From VAZQ01 sp963758945 (GTDB lineage Bacteria > Pseudomonadota > Alphaproteobacteria > Rhizobiales > Xanthobacteraceae), in the NCBI GenBank assembly GCA_963758945.1, contig CAVWXY010000016.1:248001-312000 (forward strand): a DNA stretch of 64,000 nucleotides. The letters are read 5' to 3'. Numbering within the stretch: position 1 is the stretch's first letter; each line of letters starts with the position of its first letter. The notes beneath the pieces were generated by a model. That model saw only the letters and a program-made list of their open reading frames with translations. It made no database searches and was not told the DNA's origin. Both the position numbers and the translations under genes were made by a program. Positions 8,478 through 17,406 of this stretch are shown here, in pieces.

Positions 8478-10793
8478 TCAGCGCGGCTGCGCCCCCGCGG
8501 CGTGGATCATCTCCCAGAGCCGCGGCGGCGAAAGCGGGAGGTCGCGCGGCTCGACCCCGAGCGAGGCGAGCGCGGCGGCGACCGCGTTGGCGATGACGCC
8601 GGCGACGGGGATGATGCCGCCCTCGCCTGCGCCCTTGGCGCCGAGCGGATTGTTCGGCGACGGCCGTTCCTCGAGCGCCACCGCGCGGATGTTGGGAAAG
8701 TCGCTTGCGGTCGGCAGCAGATAGTCCGCGAACGATCCGGTCAGCAATTGTCCCTGCTCATCGTAGACGAAATGCTCAAGGAAGGTGCCGCCGAGACCCT
8801 GTACAATCGCGCCGACGGCCTGTCCGTGCAAGGTCAGCGGGTTGATGATGCGGCCGACGTCCTCCACGGCGACGTAGTCGAGCAGCTCGACGTGGCCGGT
8901 CTTGGGGTCGACCGCGACGTGCGCGGCATGCGCGCCGTAGCTGTAGGTGCGCTTGCTGCTGGCATAGGTCGCTTCCGCCGAGATCTCCGCGAAGGCGGCG
9001 AGCGGCAGCGAACGTCCGGCGGGCCCGCGCGCGGTGCCGGCGTCGATCTCCACCTCCTTGGCGGCGCAGCCCCAGCGTTCGGCCGCCGCGGCGCGGACGG
9101 CATGGCGCAGCTTCTCCGCCGCCGCCACGATCGCATTGCCGCCCATCACCACGGAGCGCGAGCTGTAGGATCCGTAACCCTCGCTCACGTCGTCGGTGGA
9201 GCCGTGCGATACACCCGCGATGTCATCCATCGGCAGCTGCAGCGCGTCGGCCGCGATCTGGGCGCACACCGTTTCGAGTCCCTGGCCAATGGCGGAGGAG
9301 CCGACATGCACCACCACCTTGCCGCCGCCGTCGAGCACGAGGCGCGCGGTCTCCTTTGGGCCGGAGGCCCCGCCTTCGAGGTAGCAGCCGACGGCGGTGC
9401 CGCGGTAGCGCCCGTCGATCAGCTTGCCCTGCATCGCCGCCTTCGCGCGCCAATCGATGTCCTGAAGGCAGCGTTCCAGCGTCGTTGCGTAATCGCCGCT
9501 GTCGGTCTCGGTTGCGAGGTCGAGCGGCTGAACGGTGGCGAGCCGATACGGCATTTCGGATTCTGAAATCAGGTTGCGCCGGCGGAACTCGACGCGATCG
9601 AGGCCGAGCTCGCCGGCCGCAATGTCGAGGAGCCGCTCGCGGAAGAAGTCGGCTTCGTAGCGGCCCGGCCCGCGATAGGTTCCCGCAGGCGTCTTGTTGG
9701 TCATCATCAAGGAGACGTCGATACGCACATTCGCGATGCGATAGGGCCCGGTCAGCACCTGCGCGATGTTGCGCGCCGCGGTGGGCCCGTTGGTGCGGAT
9801 ATAGGCGCCCTGGTCGGTCACGGCGTGCCCGCGCAGCGCCAGGATGGTGCCGTCGCGGCTGCAGGCGATCTCCAGCTCGCATGCGGCGTCGCGGGCGTGA
9901 TTGGTGGCGAGCAAATGCTCGCGGCGGTCCTCGATCCATTTGACCGGCCGGCCGGTATGGCGGGCCGCGAACGGGATGAGAAAGTCCTCGGGATAGAACT
10001 CGCCGCGCGCGCCGAAGCCGCCGCCGACGTCGTTTTCCACCATGCGGATCGCGTTCTCCGGCAGCTCCATCTGCTGCGCCAGGATGCGCCGGTTGATGAA
10101 GGCAACCTTGGCCGCGCCGTAGATGGTCATGTGCCCGCGCGCCGCGTCCCATTCCGCCAGCAGGCCACGCGGCTCCATCGGCACAGCGCCATGGCGTTGC
10201 ACCGTGAAGCGCTCGCGCCGCACATAATCAGCTTGTGCGAACGCCGCCTCGGCGTCGCCGCGCACGCCGGTGAGCGTGAGCGCGTGATTGCTGCATGCGC
10301 CGTCGAACAGCAGCACGTCGTTCCTGCCGGCGTCGGCGCTGTTCACGACCGCAGGCAGCGGCTCGATGTCGAGCGCGAGCGCCTCGAGCGCGTCTTCAGC
10401 GGCGGCGGCGGTTGTGGCCAGCACCACCGCAACGGGTTCGCCGACATAGCGGACCTTGTCGGAGGCGATGACCGGTTGCTCGAACACCTTGAACGCGGGC
10501 GTGGATTCCTGCCGCAACGGAATGGTCGGGATCACGCCGTTCCTCGCCGCGCGAATATCGCCGGCGGTGATGACGGCGTGAACGCCGGGCCGTGCCAATG
10601 CCCCCGAAACGTCGATCGAGCGGATGCGCCCGTGCGCCACCGCGCTGCGCAGGATCACCGCCTGCAGCACGTTCTCGCGCGCGAGGTCGTCGACGAACTG
10701 GCCGCGCCCGCGCAGAAACCGGAAGTCCTCGATGCGCTCGATCGGGCTCCCGACGAAGACGTTCCGCATTGCCTGCTTTGCTGCCGCGCTCAT
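8478..10793 (-). CDS. Xanthine-dehydrogenase-family molybdopterin-binding large subunit (copy 2)
   Basis: The ATG at 10793 overlaps the stop of the aspartate-dehydrogenase-like gene (ATGA) and gives 771 residues. It matches copy 1 in long blocks: GSPIERIEDFRFLRGRGQFVDD, GGFGARGEFYPEDFLIPFAA, TYRGPGRYE and GAKGAGEGG with the catalytic Glu. The two are clear paralogues of one subfamily. No second FAD or Fe-S subunit accompanies this copy, so it either shares those of copy 1 or works with an unlinked set. Its coupling to aspartate-dehydrogenase-like and aldehyde-dehydrogenase genes suggests one pathway acting on a nitrogen-containing or aldehyde compound. Confidence 0.92.
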   Translation of the reverse strand: MSAAAKQAMRNVFVGSPIERIEDFRFLRGRGQFVDDLARENVLQAVILRSAVAHGRIRSIDVSGALARPGVHAVITAGDIRAARNGVIPTIPLRQESTPAFKVFEQPVIASDKVRYVGEPVAVVLATTAAAAEDALEALALDIEPLPAVVNSADAGRNDVLLFDGACSNHALTLTGVRGDAEAAFAQADYVRRERFTVQRHGAVPMEPRGLLAEWDAARGHMTIYGAAKVAFINRRILAQQMELPENAIRMVENDVGGGFGARGEFYPEDFLIPFAARHTGRPVKWIEDRREHLLATNHARDAACELEIACSRDGTILALRGHAVTDQGAYIRTNGPTAARNIAQVLTGPYRIANVRIDVSLMMTNKTPAGTYRGPGRYEADFFRERLLDIAAGELGLDRVEFRRRNLISESEMPYRLATVQPLDLATETDSGDYATTLERCLQDIDWRAKAAMQGKLIDGRYRGTAVGCYLEGGASGPKETARLVLDGGGKVVVHVGSSAIGQGLETVCAQIAADALQLPMDDIAGVSHGSTDDVSEGYGSYSSRSVVMGGNAIVAAAEKLRHAVRAAAAERWGCAAKEVEIDAGTARGPAGRSLPLAAFAEISAEATYASSKRTYSYGAHAAHVAVDPKTGHVELLDYVAVEDVGRIINPLTLHGQAVGAIVQGLGGTFLEHFVYDEQGQLLTGSFADYLLPTASDFPNIRAVALEERPSPNNPLGAKGAGEGGIIPVAGVIANAVAAALASLGVEPRDLPLSPPRLWEMIHAAGAQPR

Positions 10794-11593
10794 ATGACGA
10801 TGGTGGCATGTCGGTTGAGCAGCGCGCGGGCGACGCTGAGCGCCGCCAGAGCCGAGGTCTTGGGATTGGTGCGCGAGGGCTTGCCCTGCAGTCTGATGGC
10901 AAAACTGCCGGAGCTGCCTTCGGCTTCGATCTCGTGCACGTTGCCGGGCGCCTCGGGATCGGCGACGAGCTCGACTTCGGTGGCGTCGAAACCCAACCCG
11001 GCCAGCGCGACGGCGGCGGCGACGTTGGCGTTCTGCGGATAGAGCAACGCGGCTTCCCTGGCGGCGCCCCGGTAGAGCACGGTCGGCCGCGCGAGCGAGG
11101 CGAGATCGAAGCGTTGCTCCGCCGGGGTGCCGCGCCAGGCCGCCGGCGGCTTGCGCGAGCGGTAGCGCACCGAGGCCAGACCGGCGAGCCGCATGGCGGC
11201 GATGGCGTCGAGACCGCCGACCGCGCCCGCCGGCAACAGCATGCGGCTGTTGCCGGCCTGCGCCGCGGCTTCGAGCCGGGCGAACAGCGCAGGATCGGCG
11301 AGCGCGCCGACCGAAATCACCAGGCAATCGACGCCGCGGCGCAGCACGCTCTCGCCGTGCTCGCTTACCGCCGCCTGTCCCGCCACCTCGGCAATCAGCG
11401 CCGGACCGCGCAAAAGCAGGTCATCGAGCGCCTCCACCACGTCGATGTCAGGAAGCTTGGCGCGCACCGCGTCGCCGCGGCCTGGCCGGGCGAGCGCGCC
11501 GACGATCGCGACGCCGTTCGCCGGGCCCGCGCGCAAGGCCGCCACCACGTCCTGCGCCATGCCGCCGCAACCAATGAGGCCGATCGCGGTCAT
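10790..11593 (-). CDS. Aspartate dehydrogenase-like NAD(P)-dependent oxidoreductase
   Basis: The 267-residue protein begins with a Rossmann motif IGCGGMAQDV. It has the family-specific YPQNANVAAAVALAG segment near residue 170 and the NVHEIEAEG segment with the catalytic His. Characterised members turn L-aspartate to iminoaspartate or oxaloacetate plus ammonia. ATGA overlaps on both sides tie it to an aldehyde dehydrogenase and a molybdenum-hydroxylase large subunit rather than to NAD biosynthesis genes (nadA/nadC), which are absent. The true substrate may be another amino or imino compound. Confidence 0.82.
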   Translation of the reverse strand: MTAIGLIGCGGMAQDVVAALRAGPANGVAIVGALARPGRGDAVRAKLPDIDVVEALDDLLLRGPALIAEVAGQAAVSEHGESVLRRGVDCLVISVGALADPALFARLEAAAQAGNSRMLLPAGAVGGLDAIAAMRLAGLASVRYRSRKPPAAWRGTPAEQRFDLASLARPTVLYRGAAREAALLYPQNANVAAAVALAGLGFDATEVELVADPEAPGNVHEIEAEGSSGSFAIRLQGKPSRTNPKTSALAALSVARALLNRHATIVI

Positions 11594-13024
11594 TGCGGAT
11601 TAAGCCGCAGGCCCGTGAACTTCCACTGCGAGAGTTCCTCCATGGCGTAGCGCACGCCTTCGCGCCCGAAGCCGCTCGCGCCGACGCCCCCGAAGGGATA
11701 GCTGTCGAGCCGGAAGCGGCTGGCGTCGTTGATCCAGAGCGAGCCGACCCGCAGCTTGCGCGAGACCTTGAACGCGGTCTCGAGCGACGCGGTAAAGCAG
11801 GCGCCCTGCAGGCCGAACTCGGAAGCGTTGGCGAGCGCGAGCGCGGCGTCGACATCGGTGACCCCTTGCACCACCACCACCGGCCCGAACGCCTCCTCGC
11901 GCATGAGGCGCGCCTCCGGCGGCGCGTCGGCCACGATCGCGGGGCCGAGAATGGCGCCGCGGCGCTTCGGCTCGAGCACGAGCCTGGCGCCTTTGACGAC
12001 CGCGTCCGCGACCATTTGCTCGACGCGGTCGGCGGCGGCGCTGCTCACCATCGGTCCGACGTCGGTTGCGGCATCCTCGGGGTCGCCGACCTTGAGCTTT
12101 CTGGCCGCGGCCACGAACAGCTCGAGGAAACGGTCGAAGACCGGGCGTTCCACGATCACGCGCTGCGCCGAGATGCATTGCTGGCCGCTGGCCTCGAACG
12201 CGGCGCCGGCGATGCGGGTCGCCGCATCGCCGAGGTCGGCGTCGGCGCAGACGATATTGGCCGCGTTCGAGCCGAGCTCGCCGACGAATTTCTTCGCGCC
12301 CGCGGCGCGGGCGAGCTCGTTTCCGGCGGCGGTGCTGCCGGTGACGGTGACAACGGCGACGAGCGGATGGGCGGCGAGCAGCTTCGCGCTCTCGCGCCCG
12401 CCCGGCACGACGTTGAAGAGGCCGTCGGGCACCCCCGCCTTCTTCACCGCTTCCGCGATGAGCAGCGCGACCTCGGTGCCGGGCGGCGACGGCTTCACCA
12501 CCACGGCGTTGCCGACGGCGAGCGCCGGGGCGACCTTCTGGATCAGGAGATTGGCGGGGCCGTTGAACGGGGTCACCGCGGCGACCACGCCATAGGGGAT
12601 GCGCGTGGTGAAGCCGAAGCGGCCGGCGCCGGCCGCGGCGGCATCGAGCGGCAGCACCTCGCCCATGAGATGCGGCACCTGCGCGGCGCAGGCGCGGATG
12701 AAGGCGCCAACGCGCTTGGCCTCGAAAGTGGCGGCGCGCCGCGGCTTGCCGATGAAGCGGATGAGCGAGCGGACAAGCTCGGCTTCGATCTTGTCGACGG
12801 CATCGGCGGCGGCCAGGAGCCATTCGACGCGCTTGGCCGTGGTCGCGTCCTGATGCTTGAGGAACGCCGCGTGCGCATGCTCGACGGCGGCATCCACCAC
12901 CTTGGCGTTGGATTCGATGACGTGCGAGGCGACCGTCTCGTCGATCGGACAGATCAGCGGCGAGCGTTCAGGCCTCGAAGGTCGCGGGCCCTCCGATCCA
13001 CGGCATCAGCTGCGGTACGGTCAT
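11590..13024 (-). pseudogene. Aldehyde dehydrogenase with a single-base frameshift near the N-terminus
   Basis: The best start is the ATG at 13024, preceded by the strong site GAGGAGGAGG. It reads MTVPQLMPWIGGPATFEA and then hits TGA at 12968-12970. One base over, the frame continues as ERSPLICPIDETVASHV and runs through a full aldehyde dehydrogenase to 11590. The total of 1435 bp is one base more than 478 codons, so a single inserted base around 12970 explains it. The catalytic Cys (GQQCISAQR) and Glu (VGELGSN) are present. If the shift is real, a GTG at 12903 or 12900 could give a shortened protein; otherwise it is a sequence error. The stop overlaps the next gene by ATGA. Confidence 0.8.
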
Positions 13025-13059
13025 CGCCTCCTCCTCTTCGTCGACTTGTTGTGCTCGTC

Positions 13060-14052
13060 TTACACGTGCTGGCCCTCGCTGAGCGGGATGTCGCGCAGCG
13101 TGCTCGGCGCAAACAGCTCTTCGAGCTTGACCCTTCGGTCGGTCAAGCCGTGCTCGTGGGTATATTGCAGCAGCGCCTCGATCGTCGGCCGGTTCGGCTC
13201 GATGCCGTAGGGGTACCAGTCCGGCCCAATGATCTCTCTTTCTTCCTCGAGCAGCGGCTGCAGCCAGGCCGACGAGACCTTGGGCGAGCCCATGTCCGCG
13301 AGCAGCCGATAGGCGTGCTCCTTGGCGCTGCAGAGCGCCTTGTACATGCTCAGCGCCACCCAGGGATTGGCCTCGTAGACGTCGCGGCGGATCACCACCG
13401 TGTGCATGATCGGATAGATCCTGGTGCGGCGGTAATAGTCCTTCTCCAGCTCGGGATAGTTCGGGAACAAGCGCCGCACCTTGGGCGAGCCGCGCCGGAA
13501 CGCGAGCGGGTTGTTGGCGCACATCATGAAATCGATCTCGCCGCGCTCGAGCAGATCACCGAGCTCGCTCTCCGGCGGCGCCTGGGTAAGGCGGATGTCC
13601 GCCGGCAGCTTGCGGCCGAGACGGTCGGCGCGGCCCTGCACCCATTCGATGTCGCTCGGCTTGACGCCATATTCGTGCTGCAGCAGGCCGCGCATGTAGA
13701 CCGCCGCGGTCATGGTGTATTCCGGCACGCCGCCGCGCTTGCCCTTGAGGTCGGCGGGGCTCTCGATCCCCTTGTCGGTATTGATGAAGAAGTAGCCGTG
13801 GCGGAACACGCGCGAGGGAAACGCCGGGATGGCGATGAACGGCACCTCGCCGGTGCTCACCAGCGTGGTGTGGTTGGAGAGCGACATTTCCGCGATTTCG
13901 AATTCCTTGAACTGCAGCATGCGCCAGAAAATGTCCGGCGGTTGCGAGGCGATGTAGTTCAAGTCGATGCCTTCAGGGGCAATGGTCCCGTCGCGCAGGG
14001 CGAGCGTGCGGTCGTAGGGACCGCAGGCAAATGTCAGACGCAGCTTGCTCAT
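13060..14052 (-). CDS. 4,5-dihydroxyphthalate decarboxylase (Pht5)-like protein with periplasmic-binding-protein fold
   Basis: The 330-residue protein starts MSKLRLTFACGPYDRTLALRDG and has no signal peptide. That opening, followed by a ligand-binding-protein type II fold, is typical of proteins annotated as 4,5-dihydroxyphthalate decarboxylase, a cytoplasmic enzyme of phthalate breakdown. The same family also contains ABC-receptor-like members. No transporter subunits are nearby. It is the first gene of the leftward run into the aldehyde dehydrogenase (35-bp gap). A paralogue lies at 20200-21192. Decarboxylase function is inferred from family and context only. Confidence 0.72.
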   Translation of the reverse strand: MSKLRLTFACGPYDRTLALRDGTIAPEGIDLNYIASQPPDIFWRMLQFKEFEIAEMSLSNHTTLVSTGEVPFIAIPAFPSRVFRHGYFFINTDKGIESPADLKGKRGGVPEYTMTAAVYMRGLLQHEYGVKPSDIEWVQGRADRLGRKLPADIRLTQAPPESELGDLLERGEIDFMMCANNPLAFRRGSPKVRRLFPNYPELEKDYYRRTRIYPIMHTVVIRRDVYEANPWVALSMYKALCSAKEHAYRLLADMGSPKVSSAWLQPLLEEEREIIGPDWYPYGIEPNRPTIEALLQYTHEHGLTDRRVKLEELFAPSTLRDIPLSEGQHV

Positions 14053-14211
14053 CGTTGTCCCTCACCAATATGTCATACGCTCTCGCGGGGCCGGAGGGCT
14101 GTCAAGGTCGCGCGCGGATTCCTCCGGGGGCGACCGGCGACGACGTGTTGGCGTTGCGGTTCGAAATGACATAGGGTCGGCTGCCGGCTACGAGAGAGCA
14201 GCGAGCGAACG

Positions 14212-15186
14212 ATGTCATACGTTGCGCGTCGATTCACTGTCATTGTCCTGGCGTTACTCGCCCTGACTGCGCAGGGCGCGGCGCAAAACTATCCCGAGCG
14301 CGTGGTCCGCATCATCAACCCCTATCCGCCGGGCGGATCGGTGGACGTGATGGCACGCATCCTGGCGCAAAAGCTCAGCGAGAATGTCGGCCAGCAATTC
14401 ATCGTCGAGAACCGCTCCGGCGGCGGCGGCAATACCGGCAGCGACTTCGTGGCCAAGGCGGAGCCGGACGGCTATACGCTCCTGTTCACTGCGCCGGGGC
14501 CGCTCACCGTCAACCAGACACTCTACAGCAAGCTCGCCTTCGATCCGGCCAAGGACTTTGCTCCGATCGCGCTGTTTGCGACCTCGCCGATCGTGCTGAT
14601 CGTCAATCCCGCGGTACCCGCCAAGAATGTGCAGGAGCTGATCGCGCTGGCGAGGAAAGCGCCGGGCAAGATCAATTTCGCCTCGGCGGGCAACGGCACG
14701 ACTAACCACCTCTCGGGCGAGCTGTTCAAGAGCATGGCGAAGATCGACATCGTGCACGTGCCCTATCGCGGCGCCGGACCGGCGATGAACGATCTCATCG
14801 CCGGTCACGTCCAGATGTTCTTCGACCTCATGCCGGTGGTGCTGCCGCAAATCGCCGCCGGCAAGGTGCGTGCGCTCGCCAATGCCGGCGCCAAGCGGCC
14901 TTCCGCCCTGGCCGACGTACCCACGATCGCCGAGCAGGGGCTTCCCGGTTTCGAGGCCGCGTCCTGGTACGGCCTGGTCGCGCCGGCCAAGACTCCGGAG
15001 CCCGTGCTGGCAAAGCTGCGCGAGGAAGTGGCGAAGGCGCTCAAGTCACCCGACATGGTGGCGCGCATCCGCGAGTTGGGCGCGGAACCCGGCACGGCCT
15101 TCGGCAAGGACTTCGGCGCCTTCATGGCGGCCGAGACCAGGAAATGGGCCGAGGTCATCCACAGCTCGGGCGCCAAGGCGGATTAA
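14212..15186 (+). CDS. Bug/TctC-family tripartite tricarboxylate transporter solute receptor
   Basis: The 324-residue protein has a signal peptide (MSYVARRFTVIVLALLALTA up to AAQNYP) and then the Bug signature PERVVRIINPYPPGGSVDVMAR, VVENRSGGGGNTGSDFV, EPDGYTLLF and HVPYRGAGPAMNDLIAGHV. Such receptors bind carboxylated or aromatic ligands in the periplasm. No TctA/TctB membrane genes are adjacent. It diverges from the Pht5-like gene, sharing a 159-bp upstream region, which hints at joint control with the catabolic genes. Confidence 0.93.
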   Translation: MSYVARRFTVIVLALLALTAQGAAQNYPERVVRIINPYPPGGSVDVMARILAQKLSENVGQQFIVENRSGGGGNTGSDFVAKAEPDGYTLLFTAPGPLTVNQTLYSKLAFDPAKDFAPIALFATSPIVLIVNPAVPAKNVQELIALARKAPGKINFASAGNGTTNHLSGELFKSMAKIDIVHVPYRGAGPAMNDLIAGHVQMFFDLMPVVLPQIAAGKVRALANAGAKRPSALADVPTIAEQGLPGFEAASWYGLVAPAKTPEPVLAKLREEVAKALKSPDMVARIRELGAEPGTAFGKDFGAFMAAETRKWAEVIHSSGAKAD

Positions 15187-15422
15187 GGTCCGGGCTCGGC
15201 GCTGCCGCCGCCGCCGACACGATTCTCGACCACGATCTGCTGGCCCAGGCGCTCGGCGCGCTTCTGGGCGACCAGCCGCGCCACGGTGTCGGAACTGCTG
15301 CCGGGCGTGAACGGCACGATGAAGTGGATCGGCCGGTCCGGCCAGCGCGCGTCGGCGGACTGCGCGTGGGCGGCGCCGGCGCACAGCAGCGCCGCCAGCA
15401 ATGCGTGGAGCAAGCGGGTCAT
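15183..15422 (-). pseudogene. Truncated Bug/TctC receptor (N-terminal remnant)
   Basis: From the ATG at 15422 (GGAGG upstream) the frame reads a signal peptide MTRLLHALLAALLCAGAAHA, then WPDRPIHFIVPFTPGSSSDTVAR and VVENRVGGGGS, which is the start of a Bug receptor. It stops after 79 residues, where a full protein has about 320. The stop overlaps the end of the intact Bug gene on the other strand by four bases. The missing part was probably lost when the two Bug genes were brought end to end. Confidence 0.82.
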
Positions 15423-15481
15423 GGTTCGGCCTCCCCAGATGCGTCGGTCCACATCCGAGCAACCCACGTGCCAAAACCGGC

Positions 15482-16702
15482 TCACGCAATCCGCTCGGCT
15501 TCGCGCAGGCTTTCAATCAGCGAGCTGCGCAACAGAAACGCCCGCGCCAGCTTGGGGTCTTCCGCGGTGCGGCGCAGCTCGTCGTGGTTTCTTCGGCGCA
15601 CGGCCGGGTCCTTCTCGGCCAGGAGGCGCTTGTTGCGGATGGTCTGCGCCTGCGTGTGCTGCAGGGCGACGTGGCGGCGCTGGCGCTCGTAACGATCGAG
15701 CAGTTCCTCGTCGGCTTCCCCGCGCAGGATCTTGACCAGCTTTTCGGCCAGGTTGAAGGCGTCGTGAACACCGCTGTTCATTCCCATGGCGCCGATCGGG
15801 CTGTTCACATGCGCGGAATCGCCGGCGAGGATCGCGCGTCCGCGGCGGAATTTCGTCGCCACGCGCTGGTGGACCACGTAGAGGTTGCTGCCGACGATGT
15901 CGAAGTCCTTCCCCGTTGGGAGGAAGCGCTGCAACCGCGCCTGTAGCGCGTCCGGCCGCGTGAGCGCGGTCTCATCGTCTTCCGGTGTGGTCGGAAAATG
16001 CACCCGCCAGCGGTCGGGCGGACCCTTCCAGTGGAACAGGTTCGACCATTCGTCGGGATCGGAGACGTAGTTGCGCTCGGTATAGCCGTGCTTGCGGAAG
16101 TCGTAGGCGACCTCGATGTTCAGCGTGCGGTCGGGATACGTGAAACCCTCGAACTCGATGCCGAGCTCCTTGCGCACGATGCTGCGCGCGCCTTCGGCAC
16201 TGACGAGATAGGTGCCGGGAATGGGCTCGGTCTCGCCTGCGGGACTGGTTACCTGCGCCACCACGCCGTCGGCGCCTTGCGCGTATCCCGTGAAGGTGGT
16301 GGAGAGGCGCAGCTCGATATCCGGATGCGCCTTCGCCAGCGCGAGCGCTTCCTCCACGATCTTGATGCGCTCGCACTGGAGCACGTAGGGAAAGCGCGTG
16401 TCGTCCCGAAGGTGGGCGTGATCGAATTCCGCGATCAGCTTGTTCTCGTGGCGGTCCCAGTAATGGAACAGCGGCGCGACGATGCCGCGCGGCTCGAGCC
16501 GGCGATAGAGGCCGATGCGCTCGAACAGCTCCAGGGTGGCGGGATGGTTGGTGCCCGCGCGCGGCACCTGCTCGAGGAAATTGTGCTCGCCGAGCGCTTC
16601 GATCAGGCAGACGCGCACGCCGGCCTGCGCCAGCGCGAGCGAGAGGCAGAGCCCGACCGGCCCGGCGCCGACGACGATCACGCGGTTGGGGGAGGGATCC
16701 AT
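15482..16702 (-). CDS. FAD-dependent aromatic monooxygenase (copy 1)
   Basis: The 406-residue protein starts VIVVGAGPVGLCLSLALAQAG, a dinucleotide-binding motif. It carries GDSAHVNSPIGAMGMNSGVHDAFNLAEKL, the second FAD-binding (GD) motif of the p-hydroxybenzoate-hydroxylase fold. This group hydroxylates phenols using NAD(P)H and oxygen. The tail (TQAQTIRNKRLLAEKDP...RRNHDELRRTAEDPKLAR) matches that of the paralogue at 18882. It lies in a block with a VOC protein, a UbiD decarboxylase and an extradiol dioxygenase, consistent with ring hydroxylation. Substrate not predictable. Confidence 0.88.
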   Translation of the reverse strand: MDPSPNRVIVVGAGPVGLCLSLALAQAGVRVCLIEALGEHNFLEQVPRAGTNHPATLELFERIGLYRRLEPRGIVAPLFHYWDRHENKLIAEFDHAHLRDDTRFPYVLQCERIKIVEEALALAKAHPDIELRLSTTFTGYAQGADGVVAQVTSPAGETEPIPGTYLVSAEGARSIVRKELGIEFEGFTYPDRTLNIEVAYDFRKHGYTERNYVSDPDEWSNLFHWKGPPDRWRVHFPTTPEDDETALTRPDALQARLQRFLPTGKDFDIVGSNLYVVHQRVATKFRRGRAILAGDSAHVNSPIGAMGMNSGVHDAFNLAEKLVKILRGEADEELLDRYERQRRHVALQHTQAQTIRNKRLLAEKDPAVRRRNHDELRRTAEDPKLARAFLLRSSLIESLREAERIA

Positions 16703-16744
16703 ATGTCGTACGCGCGTGTGCCTCGCTCAAGCAACCTGAACGGC

Positions 16745-16855
16745 GTCATCATCCGCGAAAGCGGATGATCCAGTATCCCATGAAGGACGTATCGTCCGAG
16801 CCTTCGCCGATCGAAGGGCCAGCGGCTACTGGGTGCCCGCTTTCGCGCGCATGAC
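16745..16855. repeat. Dispersed palindromic intergenic repeat
   Basis: The element opens with gtcatcatccgcgaaagcgg and closes with the related module cccgctttcgcgcgcatgac in opposite orientation. In between lies a spacer with the hairpin cttcgccgatcgaag. Similar two-ended elements occur elsewhere in the window at gene ends; this one lies between the monooxygenase and the VOC gene. Confidence 0.75.
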
Positions 16856-16877
16856 GCCGGAGAGAGTCGCGCCCGCG

Positions 16878-17276
16878 TCAATTCTTTGCCGGGGCCACGT
16901 CCTTGACCGCGCCGACCCAGCCGGTGTGGGTGAGGTCGAACACGATGCCGAGCGGGTCCTTGTACTTGGCCTCGTAGTAGGAGTGCGCGGTCTGGCCGGG
17001 GGTGGAGGGCTCGGGCCTGCCGGCGAGATATTTTCCGCCGGCCTCGACGACCTTCTTCTCGGCCTCGTCGAGGTCGTCCACCCACATGCCGAAGTGATAG
17101 ATGCCGACCTTCTCGTCGCCCTCCTGCTTGAGCAGCGCGACGTTGATGGTGCCGTCGGAGACGTAGAGTCCGCGCCGTGCCCTGCCCGCCACTTTCATGT
17201 CGAAGGCGTCCTCGAAGAATTTGGCGGCCTTTTCCGGATCGGGGACGATGAGCGCGATATGGCGAAGCTTGGCCAT
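16878..17276 (-). CDS. VOC (glyoxalase/dioxygenase) family protein
   Basis: The 132-residue protein begins MAKLRHIALIVPDPEKAAKFF, the usual opening of vicinal-oxygen-chelate proteins. Two half-domains follow, with His8 of the first half and HFGMWVDDLDEAEKK and DPLGIVFDLTHTGW in the second. The start at 17276 has the site GGAAGGA nine bases upstream. Members range from glyoxalases to ring-cleavage dioxygenases; the DP(L/D)G motif is common to both. It diverges from the UbiD gene. Confidence 0.85.
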   Translation of the reverse strand: MAKLRHIALIVPDPEKAAKFFEDAFDMKVAGRARRGLYVSDGTINVALLKQEGDEKVGIYHFGMWVDDLDEAEKKVVEAGGKYLAGRPEPSTPGQTAHSYYEAKYKDPLGIVFDLTHTGWVGAVKDVAPAKN

Positions 17277-17406
17277 GAGGTCTGTCCTTCCTGGCTGATC
17301 GGGGCCGTAAAGCATAGCGAGGAACCGCGCCTCACCACAAGGCGCGCGCCCTGATATGTTGCTCCGTCTTGTTGGTGTTGACGCCACGCAGCCGTTCAGG
17401 GGGCGC

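Noticed and set aside
4619..10793. Aerobic CO dehydrogenase (form I coxMSL)
   Set aside because: The large subunits have TYRGPGR instead of the AYXCSFR active-site loop, so CO oxidation is not supported.
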